A stretch of DNA of 64,000 bases from JAPLHP01 sp963720375. GTDB taxonomy: Bacteria > Chloroflexota > Dehalococcoidia > UBA2247 > RBG-13-53-26. Both the position numbers and the translations under genes were made by a program. Of this stretch, positions 1 through 7,974 are shown one piece after another. Positions within the stretch are counted from its first letter, which is position 1. The number at the start of each line of letters is the position of its first letter. The stretch is from NCBI GenBank assembly GCA_963720375.1, contig CAVRFM010000002.1, forward strand, positions 62,001 to 126,000. Direction: 5' to 3'. The notes below the pieces were generated by a model. It was not told the DNA's origin and searched no databases. It saw only the letters and a program-made list of their open reading frames with translations.

Positions 1-393
1 CTTCGCACTAGGCTCCGTCAGTGCCATCGTCATGATCAACTCGCCCTTGCATAACTTCGGCAGTATCGCCTTCTTCTGTTCCTCTGTCCCAAACTCCGCT
101 ACCGCCATCCCCCCCAGTATCACCGTCGATATGAAAGGCCCGGGCAGACACGCCCGCCCCATCTCTTCCAGCAATATCACCAGATCCAGAAACTTGAACC
201 CTCCCCCACCATACTTCTCCGGAAACGGTAGCCCCACCCACCCTAAATCCGCCATCTCCTTCCATAGCTCCGGCACATACCCCTTCTCATCTTCCTCCAT
301 CTGCCTCACTAACGTCTTCGGACATTTGCTCGTGAGAAAATCCCGAGCAGACTTCCATAACATCTCTTGCTCTTCTGTCAACGCTAGATCCAT
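1..393 (-). CDS. Acyl-CoA dehydrogenase, short (type B) subfamily, N-terminal part; runs off the window
   Basis: The gene starts with ATG at 393, behind a GGAAGGAG ribosome site, and continues past base 1. Only the first 131 codons are visible. They cover the N-terminal helical domain of a flavin acyl-CoA dehydrogenase, which oxidises an acyl-CoA to its enoyl-CoA. All 393 bases match 3756-4148, the start of the complete short dehydrogenase at 3015-4148, except base 112. That change is a silent third-position difference in a Gly codon. Similarity stops exactly at the start codon, because the upstream bases are unrelated. It is the last visible member of the seven-gene dehydrogenase run on this strand. 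Family assignment is secure; the substrate is unknown. The duplicate could be a real recent duplication, gene conversion or a misassembly. Confidence 0.9.
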   Translation of the reverse strand, partial: MDLALTEEQEMLWKSARDFLTSKCPKTLVRQMEEDEKGYVPELWKEMADLGWVGLPFPEKYGGGGFKFLDLVILLEEMGRACLPGPFISTVILGGMAVAEFGTEEQKKAILPKLCKGELIMTMALTEPSAK

Positions 394-417
394 AGCACTC
401 TCCTTCCCTGATAGACT

Positions 418-1614
418 TCAAACCCGGGGCAGGCCCAAACCCACTGAGGCTATAGTGTTCCTCGATGCCTCATTGGTACCGCCTTCAATAGTCATAGCCA
501 CCGCAGCCAGATAGAGATACTCCATTCTGCCTCTGAGCCTGACCCACTTGGAATGCTCATCGAGCTGCCCATAGAGTCCCAGCGTCTGCACTCCGAGATG
601 ACCCAAACGCTGGAGTATACTGCCGCCCAGCGGTTTCAATTGGCAGGCGGTAGCTATTATCGGCATCCCCTTGGTAGCCATCCAGTTCAACCTCATTCCC
701 AGGTTCCGCCCCACCTCGAGTTCAATGGCCAACTGGGCCAGCCTGCTCCGAACTAGTGGATCCTCACTAAGAAGCCGTCCATCCACATCTCTGGTCTCTT
801 TACAGTACTTTATCAGTAACTCCAGGTCTCGCCGCCCACTATTGATCAGCCAGTAGCCAAAACTCTTCTCAGTAGCCACGCCGAAAAGCGCCACACCCCA
901 ACCGCCATTGACGGTGCCCAGAATATTGGCCTTTGGGACTCTGACGTTATCATAGAAGACTTCGCAGAAGGCAGGGTGTCCGGTAATCTGTGGTATGCGC
1001 CGCATCGAGATTCCTGGACCTTTAAGATCAACCAGAAAGGTGGTTATGCCTTTTTGCTTCTTGACGTTCGGGTCTGTCCGCGCATATACGATCGCCCAGT
1101 CAGCGTAGTAAGCTCCCGTCTGCCATGTCTTCTGTCCGTTGAGGACGAAACAGTCCTGCTCCTCTGTTGCCCTCAACTGCAGGTTCGCCAGATCTGAGCC
1201 GGCATTCGGTTCACTCATGCCAACGCACCACTGCACTTCCCCACGGGCTATGGCAGGCAGAAACTTCTGTTTCTGCTCCTCTGTGCCAAACTGCAGGATC
1301 ATGTCGCCCGTCATGAGAGCAGCAGATATCGCCCAGTACGGTGCGCCGCGGTAGATCAACTCCTGTTCCAGCATGAACCGCTTCATCATGGGGGCTTCCT
1401 GGCCACCGTACTTCTTCGGCCACTGCAAACCAAGCCAGCCCTTGGCGGCCAGCCTTCGCCTGATCTCCAGATCGAATTTGTGGAGTCCTTCGTCCGCCTG
1501 CTCGTTATGCCCGTCAGGGTCCACACCAAGCCAGTCCTTTGGCAACACCTCATTAAGGAAAGCTTGAACTTCCTTGAGGAATTGTTCCTCATCGGCAGTG
1601 AACTTGAAGTCCAT
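418..1614 (-). CDS. Acyl-CoA dehydrogenase, long (type A) subfamily, 398 aa
   Basis: This encodes a complete acyl-CoA dehydrogenase with the usual three parts: an N-terminal helical domain, a middle beta domain containing the FAD-binding stretch WCVGMSEPNAGSDL, and a C-terminal helical domain. I chose ATG 1614 over the TTG at 1617 because AGGAGG lies immediately upstream. Near the C-terminus it reads MTIEGGTNEASRN. The Glu at about residue 377 sits where many acyl-CoA dehydrogenases carry the catalytic base. The other long-type paralogues in this run have Ala there, so this may be the catalytically typical copy. It lies between the short-type partial gene (stop side) and another long-type gene. 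The substrate is unknown, and heteromeric pairing with a short-type subunit is an inference. Confidence 0.93.
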   Translation of the reverse strand: MDFKFTADEEQFLKEVQAFLNEVLPKDWLGVDPDGHNEQADEGLHKFDLEIRRRLAAKGWLGLQWPKKYGGQEAPMMKRFMLEQELIYRGAPYWAISAALMTGDMILQFGTEEQKQKFLPAIARGEVQWCVGMSEPNAGSDLANLQLRATEEQDCFVLNGQKTWQTGAYYADWAIVYARTDPNVKKQKGITTFLVDLKGPGISMRRIPQITGHPAFCEVFYDNVRVPKANILGTVNGGWGVALFGVATEKSFGYWLINSGRRDLELLIKYCKETRDVDGRLLSEDPLVRSRLAQLAIELEVGRNLGMRLNWMATKGMPIIATACQLKPLGGSILQRLGHLGVQTLGLYGQLDEHSKWVRLRGRMEYLYLAAVAMTIEGGTNEASRNTIASVGLGLPRV

Positions 1615-1797
1615 CAACCTCCTTTCCGTTGCAGGAGCATGTCACGAGCATGGCCTCATGCCTTACATGCCGCTCACCTTGATCCCGCTTCCCAACAACG
1701 AAAAGCTGTAACAGTCAACAGGGCCGGAGCCCTGAACATTCATTACATAGCACCCTGCAGTCCGGCACACGCCGACTGCATCTGCCAAGAGAACCCG

Positions 1798-2991
1798 TTA
1801 GCGCTGCTTGGGCAACCCTAAACCAGTTTTCCCGGCAATGTGATTCTTAGAAGTCTCAGTTGTACCGCCAGCTAGGGTGAATGAGAGCGCGCTGATGTAG
1901 GTATGCCGGATTCTGCCCCTCAGTTTCACCCACTTGGAGTCCTCGTTTAACGGTCCATAAAGTCCCAGAATCTGCTGACCGACATTACCCAGTCGCTGGC
2001 TAAGAGCACCACCATGCACCTTGATCTGGGAACTGGGCTTCACGGTCGGCATGCCCTTTGTTGCCATCCAGTTGAGCTCATGGCCCATGTTCATGCCGAC
2101 TTCAATGTCAATAGCCAGTTGCGCCAGTCTGCCACGGATTATGGGGTCCTTGGCCAACGGCACACCATCGGCATCCTTCGTCTCCTTGCAGTACTGTACC
2201 AGCTGCTCCAGGTATCGCTTGGCATTGTATATGATAAAGAGACCGTAGGTCCTCTCTGCCCCAAAGGCATAGAGCAGGATTTCCCATCCGCCGTTCTTCT
2301 TGCCCAGCAGGTTCTCCTTCGGTACCTTCACGTTATCGAAAAACACTTCACAGAAGGCCGGAATGCCGGTTGCCTGCACTATCTGGCGCATGGTAATCCC
2401 AGGGCTCTTCAGGTCTACTATGATGACACTGAGACCCATATGCTTATTGGCTGGGTCCGTGCGGGTGTAGGTCATCAAGTATTTGGCATTATGACCGCCG
2501 CTCGTCCAGATCTTCTGTCCATTAAGGACATAGCAGTCCGCCTCTTCCACTGCCTTCAACTGGACATTGAAGGTGTCAGTGCCGGCATTGGGCTCGCTCA
2601 TACCGATGGCCCACTTTACCTCGCCGCGGGTGATGGGAATAACGTACTTTTTCTTCTGCTCCTCAGTGCCGAAGTGCAGAATCATATCCGCCTGAGCTAT
2701 AGCCAGGTCCATTCCAGGCGACCCACGATAGGCCAACTCCTGTAACAGAATCATCTCTTTCCAGATTGAAGCCTCCTGGCCTCCGTAGGCCTTGGGCCAT
2801 GTCAGGCCAATCCAATTCTTCTCTCCGAACTTGCGCCACATCTTCTGCGCCAGAAGGAATACCTCTTTCCCGGACGATTCTTCCTCCGGCCCAGGATCCA
2901 CTCCCATCCAGCCAGGTGGCAGTTCCTTGTCTAATAAATCCCTCACTTCCTTTCGGAAAGCTTCTTCTTCAGCCGTATACCGAAAGTCCAT
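1798..2991 (-). CDS. Acyl-CoA dehydrogenase, long (type A) subfamily, 397 aa
   Basis: This is a full-length acyl-CoA dehydrogenase oxidising an acyl-CoA thioester alpha-beta bond with FAD. The N-terminus reads MDFRYTAEEEAFRKEV, and the middle domain has the FAD-binding signature WAIGMSEPNAGTD. Near the C-terminus it reads TLAGGTTETSKN, so Ala (about residue 374) replaces the Glu seen in the neighbouring 398-aa copy. The Shine-Dalgarno GGAAAGGAG lies just before ATG 2991. It is 23 bases downstream of the short-type gene at 3015-4148, consistent with co-transcription and with a long/short heteromer, as known for the steroid-side-chain dehydrogenases of Actinobacteria. The missing Glu means activity may rely on a partner or another base. 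The 180-bp gap to the next gene is the largest in the run. Confidence 0.93.
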   Translation of the reverse strand: MDFRYTAEEEAFRKEVRDLLDKELPPGWMGVDPGPEEESSGKEVFLLAQKMWRKFGEKNWIGLTWPKAYGGQEASIWKEMILLQELAYRGSPGMDLAIAQADMILHFGTEEQKKKYVIPITRGEVKWAIGMSEPNAGTDTFNVQLKAVEEADCYVLNGQKIWTSGGHNAKYLMTYTRTDPANKHMGLSVIIVDLKSPGITMRQIVQATGIPAFCEVFFDNVKVPKENLLGKKNGGWEILLYAFGAERTYGLFIIYNAKRYLEQLVQYCKETKDADGVPLAKDPIIRGRLAQLAIDIEVGMNMGHELNWMATKGMPTVKPSSQIKVHGGALSQRLGNVGQQILGLYGPLNEDSKWVKLRGRIRHTYISALSFTLAGGTTETSKNHIAGKTGLGLPKQR

Positions 2992-3014
2992 CGTTCTCCT
3001 TTCCGCAGTCCTGG

Positions 3015-4148
3015 CTACATTCCCAGTTCCTGCGCCACTATCTCACGATGAAAGTCAGCATCCCCAAAGTACAACTCCGCAGCCTTCGCCCGCCTAAAGT
3101 ACAACTCCAGATCATGATCCTTCGTGAAACCAATCGCAGCATGTATCTGGTGCGACTGCGCCGTTACCCTCCGGTATGCCTCGCTTATCCATCCCTTGAT
3201 CACCGATATCTCCCTCCGACACGGTATCCCCTCACTTAACATCCATGCCGCTTTGTGTAAACTCACCCTCGCACTGTCTACATCTATCGACATGTCCGCC
3301 ATATAGTGCTGGATAATCTGGAAACTCCCTATCGGCCGATCAAACTGTACCCGGTCTTTCCCATACTGGATCGTCATCTCTAATACCTGCTGCGCTCCAC
3401 CCTGCATCTCCGCACTCTTCGCCAACGCCGCCCACTCCATCACCTTCTTTGCTATCTCCCACCCATGATCTGCCTTCCCCAGTATGTCACCCTTGGCTAC
3501 CTTCACTTTGTCAAACGTTACTTCACACTGTTTGTCACCAGCTATCGTCTTTAGCACATGCACACTTACCCCAGGCGCTTTCCTGTCTACCAGGAACAGC
3601 GTTATCCCTTCCTCAGCATGCTGTTTCTTCGCCGTCCGCGCCACCACTATCATCTTGTCAGCTACATTGGCATCATTCACAAATAGCTTCGTCCCACTGA
3701 TGACATAGTTATCACCTTCTGCCTTAGCCTCTACCTGCACCGCCTTCGCCTCATACTTCGCACTAGGCTCCGTCAGTGCCATCGTCATGATCAACTCGCC
3801 CTTGCATAACTTCGGCAGTATCGCCTTCTTCTGTTCCTCTGTCCCAAACTCCGCTACCGCCATCCCACCCAGTATCACCGTCGATATGAAAGGCCCGGGC
3901 AGACACGCCCGCCCCATCTCTTCCAGCAATATCACCAGATCCAGAAACTTGAACCCTCCCCCACCATACTTCTCCGGAAACGGTAGCCCCACCCACCCTA
4001 AATCCGCCATCTCCTTCCATAGCTCCGGCACATACCCCTTCTCATCTTCCTCCATCTGCCTCACTAACGTCTTCGGACATTTGCTCGTGAGAAAATCCCG
4101 AGCAGACTTCCATAACATCTCTTGCTCTTCTGTCAACGCTAGATCCAT
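3015..4148 (-). CDS. Acyl-CoA dehydrogenase, short (type B) subfamily, 377 aa
   Basis: This is a complete short-type acyl-CoA dehydrogenase. The N-terminus MDLALTEEQEMLWKSARDF and the C-terminal helices with QIHAAIGFTKDHDLELYF are typical of the subfamily that pairs with a longer subunit. The conserved Arg segment GKDRVQFDRPIGSFQ is present. Codon use differs from its neighbours. The coding strand is strikingly poor in C and rich in codons ending in G (GTG, GGG, CCG, GCG), so the plus strand here reads as long C-rich, G-poor text. The flanking genes use many C-ended codons. This points to a different origin or a recent arrival. Its first 393 bases are duplicated at 1-393. It sits 21 bases after the 417-aa gene and 23 before the 397-aa gene. 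Confidence 0.93.
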   Translation of the reverse strand: MDLALTEEQEMLWKSARDFLTSKCPKTLVRQMEEDEKGYVPELWKEMADLGWVGLPFPEKYGGGGFKFLDLVILLEEMGRACLPGPFISTVILGGMAVAEFGTEEQKKAILPKLCKGELIMTMALTEPSAKYEAKAVQVEAKAEGDNYVISGTKLFVNDANVADKMIVVARTAKKQHAEEGITLFLVDRKAPGVSVHVLKTIAGDKQCEVTFDKVKVAKGDILGKADHGWEIAKKVMEWAALAKSAEMQGGAQQVLEMTIQYGKDRVQFDRPIGSFQIIQHYMADMSIDVDSARVSLHKAAWMLSEGIPCRREISVIKGWISEAYRRVTAQSHQIHAAIGFTKDHDLELYFRRAKAAELYFGDADFHREIVAQELGM

Positions 4149-4169
4149 CTACGTCCCCTTTCCTTCGAT

Positions 4170-5423
4170 TTACTTCTTAGGTGCCGGCTTGGGCTCTCTG
4201 GGCAGTCCCAAGGCACCGGCTGCGGCATTACGAGCCACCTCAGTGGTGCCAGCAGCAATGGTATTGCAGATAGTACTCAGGTATATATGTTTTATCCGGC
4301 CGTTGAGCCTAGTCCATTTGTCCTTCACCGGATCCGTCTGTCTCCAGTTGCCTCCGACGGGGCCCAGTTGCCCGTAGAGTCCCATGATCTGCATTCCCAC
4401 CTGGGCCACACGCTGGGTGGTAATGCCACCGAGGATCTTCACTTCATTGGCAGTGCTCACCACATTCCCGCCGGTGAGTGCCAGGTGGTTCAGTTTGTAG
4501 CCCACGTTGCGAGCTATTTCCTGCTGGATGACCAAATCAGCCAGCTTGTTCCGAATCAACTTGTTCTTAGACAGCGGTACACCATCGACGTCCTTGGTCT
4601 CCTTACAGTACTGAATTAAGAGGTCGATGTCTCTCCTGATGTTGATGAGGAGCATAACGCCATAGCTCCTCTCATGGCTGAGGGCAGCCATGACTATTTT
4701 CCAGCCACCATTAATTTCACCAAGCAGGTTCTCTTTGGGAACCTTGGCATTGTCGTAGAACACTTCGTTGAAAGCTCCAAGGCCACTCATCTGAGTAAGC
4801 CGTCTCATGGTGATCCCTGGAGTGTTCTTGTAGTCGACAAGAATTATGCTGATACCCCTGTGCTTAGCAAGATTCATGTCAGTCCGAACATAAACGGGAG
4901 CCAAGTCGGCCCTGTGGGCAGCGCTTTGCCAGGTCTTCTGACCATTCAGTATGAAGTAGTCCCCTTGCAAGTCAGCCCTCAATTGGATGTTAGCCAGATC
5001 CGAACCTGCATTCGGCTCGCTCATGCCTGCGGCACCCTTGATCTCCCCACGAACCATCATGGGTAGATATTTCTGCCTTTGTGCTTCAGTGCCAAATTCC
5101 AAGATCAGATCGCCCATGCCTCCGATAAACTGATAGGCATCCAACCCCGGGGCTCCACGATAGGTCATCTCCTCTTCCAGGATGATCTGTTTCCAGAGTG
5201 GTTGCTCATGGCCCCCGTATTTCTTGGGCCAACTCAGTCCCAGCCACCCCTTGGCCGCCAGCTTCTTCTGCATGGCTAGGCTGACCTCGTGAATCTCGTC
5301 AAAGGCATCCTCATGGTACATGTCCGGATCCACACCGAGCCAATCCTTCGGCAACTCTTTATCGAGGAATTCCCTTACCTCTTTCCGGAAGGCTTCTTCC
5401 TCTGGAGTAAAGCGAAAGTCCAT
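4170..5423 (-). CDS. Acyl-CoA dehydrogenase, long (type A) subfamily, 417 aa
   Basis: This is a complete acyl-CoA dehydrogenase, slightly longer than its paralogues. A roughly 10-residue insertion (GPVGGNWRQTDPVKDK) lies before the C-terminal helices, and the tail is Lys/Pro-rich (EPKPAPKK). The FAD-binding stretch GAAGMSEPNAGSDLANIQL is present. The position of the usual catalytic Glu reads Ala, in NTIAAGTTEVARN (about residue 390). The start ATG 5423 follows GAAAGGAGGG at good spacing. It is 25 bases from the frameshifted short-type gene upstream and 21 bases from the short-type gene downstream. The substrate is unknown. The family call is certain; the catalytic role of this subunit is not. 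Confidence 0.93.
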   Translation of the reverse strand: MDFRFTPEEEAFRKEVREFLDKELPKDWLGVDPDMYHEDAFDEIHEVSLAMQKKLAAKGWLGLSWPKKYGGHEQPLWKQIILEEEMTYRGAPGLDAYQFIGGMGDLILEFGTEAQRQKYLPMMVRGEIKGAAGMSEPNAGSDLANIQLRADLQGDYFILNGQKTWQSAAHRADLAPVYVRTDMNLAKHRGISIILVDYKNTPGITMRRLTQMSGLGAFNEVFYDNAKVPKENLLGEINGGWKIVMAALSHERSYGVMLLINIRRDIDLLIQYCKETKDVDGVPLSKNKLIRNKLADLVIQQEIARNVGYKLNHLALTGGNVVSTANEVKILGGITTQRVAQVGMQIMGLYGQLGPVGGNWRQTDPVKDKWTRLNGRIKHIYLSTICNTIAAGTTEVARNAAAGALGLPREPKPAPKK

Positions 5424-5448
5424 CTAACCCTCCTTTCCTTCTATAAAG

Positions 5449-6565
5449 CTAGAGTCCCAATTCTTTAGCCACTACCTCGCCGTGATAGGCGCTGCCGCCA
5501 AAAGCAGACTCTCCTACTACAGCCTGTTTGAAGTAGAGGTGCATATCATGATCATGCTGGAAGGCAATAGCGCCGTGTATCTCGTGACCCAGACACGTAA
5601 TCCGGTGACAGGCCTGACCCACCAATGCCTTCGCTAGTGACACCTCCATGGCACACGGCAGGCCTTCGCTAACCATCCAGGCTGCCCGCCGGGTCATGCA
5701 GCGGCATCCATCAAGATCGTTCAACATATTGGCGCAATGATGCTGGATAGCCTGATAGGAGCCGATGGCTTTCCCAAATGCTATCCTGTCCTTGGCATAC
5801 TGCACGCTCATCTCCAGAACCTGCTCTGCGCCACCCAGCATCTCGGAGCACTTGGCCGCGGCGGCTCTTTGCATTACCTTGTCCAAGTATTCCGTACCAC
5901 GGTTCACGCCGCCCAGGATGTCAGCTTTGGTCAGCTTGACTCCGTTGAATTTAACTTCGCACTGTCTCTCACCGGCCATCGCCGGCAGCAAATCGCAGTG
6001 CACCCCCTGGCTCTTGGCATCGACGAGGAACAGTGTCACACCGCCCTTCGTCTTCGCCGCCACGATTATGTAGTCAGCCACATGTGCATCGGTCGACAAA
6101 CAGCTTGGTGCCACTGATAGTATAGTGGTGGCCCACGTGCTTGGCCTCCACCTCAAAGAAGTCGCTCCGGTAGATGGCATGAGGCTCGGCAATGGCCATC
6201 GTCAGGACGAGTTCCCCCTTTGCCACCTTCGGCAGTATCGCCTTCTTCTGCTCTTCACTGCCGAGATCCAGGACAGTCAGTGCGCCCAGAACCACAGTGG
6301 AGAAGAAAGGCCCCGGCAAGCAAGCTCGCCCCATCTCCTCCAGCAGGATGGTGAGGTCGAGAAAGCTGGCGTCTGATCCGCCGTACTGCTCCGGCAGAAC
6401 CAACCCTGTCCAGCCCAGCTCTGCCATCTTCTTCCACAACTCCGGGGGATAGCCTTTCGGATCATGAGCCAAGTCTTTTACCAGGGTTTTGGGCAACTCA
6501 GTCTTAAAGAAATCCCTGGCGGTCTTCTTGAGCATTTGTTGCTGTTCGCTAAGGCCAAAGTCCAT
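5449..6565 (-). CDS. Acyl-CoA dehydrogenase, short (type B) subfamily, split by one frameshift
   Basis: Two overlapping reading frames together make one short-type acyl-CoA dehydrogenase of about 371 residues. The 5' part (from ATG 6565) begins MDFGLSEQQQMLKKTARDF and covers the N-terminal domain, up to ISGTKLFV. The 3' part resumes with DAHVADYIIVAAKTKGG and ends at 5449, with the C-terminal helices including EIHGAIAFQHDHDMHLYF. The break is one extra base near 6091 in the GG/C run of the reading GTC-GAC-C-GAT. Removing it restores a continuous protein colinear with the 377-aa paralogue. Its neighbours are intact and tightly spaced (33 and 25 bases). It is either a recent pseudogene or, more likely, a sequencing or assembly error. 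Confidence 0.85.
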
Positions 6566-6598
6566 TTCGTACTCCTTCTTTCCACAACTGAACTGGGA

Positions 6599-7786
6599 TT
6601 ACTTCCTGGGCAATCCCAGCCCTGCGGTGGCCACGGTGTTTCTGGCAATCTCCGAAGTGCCGCCGGCCAGGCTGTCACCAGCGGTCCAGAGGTACCACCG
6701 CCGCATGTTCTTCCTGAGAGTTGCCCACTTGTCGGCGTCGCCCAGGTAGGCGTAGGGCCCCAGTATCTGCATGCCCCTGTCGAAGAAGCGCAGGCCCATC
6801 TCATCCGCCAGCACCTTGGCCGCCGACGCTTCGTAAGTAAGAGGCATTCCCTTGTCCATCTTCCAGCCGATGCTCCAGAGCACCTGCCGGCAAGCCTCGA
6901 TTTCGATGGCACTTTCAACAAGCTTGGCTCTGACGCTGGGATCCTGAGAAAGAAGCACGCCATCCCGCCTCGTTTCCTTCACGTACTGCACCAGATCATG
7001 CGTGATCCTCTGGCAGAACCGCGGCTTAGGGAAGCGGGCCCAGAACCGGTCAAACTCCAGGGTTTTGTTGAGATGAAGGACAGCCTGGTTCTTCTGACCC
7101 AGGAGGAATTTCTTTGGTACGCGCACATTGTCCATGAAGACTTCAGTGTGGAAATAGTCTCCTAACATACTGGTCATCGGCTTCACCGTGACGCCCGGAA
7201 GCTTCTTGTCCAGGAGAAGGACGCTGATGGAAGCCCACTTCGGCGTCTTCGGGTCAGTCTCCGTCCGGGCAAAAAGGAATCCATAATCAGACACGTGGGC
7301 CAGAGAGCTCCACACTTTCTGGCCGTTCACCAGGAAGCAGTCCTCCTGCTCAATGGCCGTGGTCCGCAGGGCGAGAAGGTCAGAGCCGGCATCCGGTTCG
7401 CTCATGGCCAGCCAGAGGATGGTCTCGCCTTTCGCGATGCCTGGCAAGAACTCCTGCTTCAACTCCTCGCTGCCCATCTCGAGGATCATATTGGCCATGG
7501 ACCAGCATATGGCGCCCGCCGCCCAAGGGACTCTGGCATAGGCCAGTTCCTCAAACAGCATCATCAGGTCTATATTGGGCCGCCCTGAGCCGCCATATTT
7601 CTTCGGCCAAGTCAGGGATATCCAGCCCTTCTGACCAAGAAGGCGAACAAATTCGTAGGAGAACGCACCATGTCCCCATGAGTCTTCGCCCGACTGTGTG
7701 GGGAACTTCTCGGGGGGGGTATCTTTCAGGAAATCCTGTATTTCTCGACGCCACGCCTCTTGCTCGGCAGTGAAACCAAATTCCAT
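6599..7786 (-). CDS. Acyl-CoA dehydrogenase, long (type A) subfamily, 395 aa; first gene of the dehydrogenase run
   Basis: This is a complete acyl-CoA dehydrogenase starting MEFGFTAEQEAWRREIQDF at ATG 7786, behind CTAAGGAGG. The middle domain carries LWLAMSEPDAGSDL, the FAD/substrate-binding signature. The C-terminal site reads SLAGGTSEIARN, with Ala (about residue 374) in place of the common catalytic Glu. It is the most diverged long-type member here; for example, it has no GxDPD segment after the first helix. As the first gene after a gap holding two strong hairpins, it is probably the promoter-proximal gene of the run ending beyond base 1. It is followed after 33 bases by the frameshifted short-type gene, a likely partner. 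The substrate is unknown. Confidence 0.92.
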   Translation of the reverse strand: MEFGFTAEQEAWRREIQDFLKDTPPEKFPTQSGEDSWGHGAFSYEFVRLLGQKGWISLTWPKKYGGSGRPNIDLMMLFEELAYARVPWAAGAICWSMANMILEMGSEELKQEFLPGIAKGETILWLAMSEPDAGSDLLALRTTAIEQEDCFLVNGQKVWSSLAHVSDYGFLFARTETDPKTPKWASISVLLLDKKLPGVTVKPMTSMLGDYFHTEVFMDNVRVPKKFLLGQKNQAVLHLNKTLEFDRFWARFPKPRFCQRITHDLVQYVKETRRDGVLLSQDPSVRAKLVESAIEIEACRQVLWSIGWKMDKGMPLTYEASAAKVLADEMGLRFFDRGMQILGPYAYLGDADKWATLRKNMRRWYLWTAGDSLAGGTSEIARNTVATAGLGLPRK

Positions 7787-7915
7787 GTAGCCTCCTTAGG
7801 GGACTCTGCCCGTCAGATCAAGACTATCCAAGACAGCCACACTGGCTGATTTGACCGAACCACAGGGCAGACCTGAAATCTGCCCAAACACCCCACCGCA
7901 GTATGAACTTACCCT

Positions 7916-7945
7916 GTGTGGGGGCAGTTATTACTGCCCCCACAC
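7916..7945 (-). terminator. Perfect 13-bp hairpin between the thiolase operon and the dehydrogenase run
   Basis: Bases 7916-7928 (GTGTGGGGGCAGT) pair perfectly with 7933-7945 around a 4-base loop. A second, weaker hairpin (GGGCAGA with TCTGCCC) lies at 7865-7885. The structure sits 30 bases after the thiolase stop codon on the minus strand. It probably ends or stabilises that transcript, and it separates the operon from the dehydrogenases. There is no clear U-tract, so intrinsic termination is uncertain. Confidence 0.55.
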
Positions 7946-7974
7946 TAGCGAATCTCACTAATCAGCGTGTCGTG

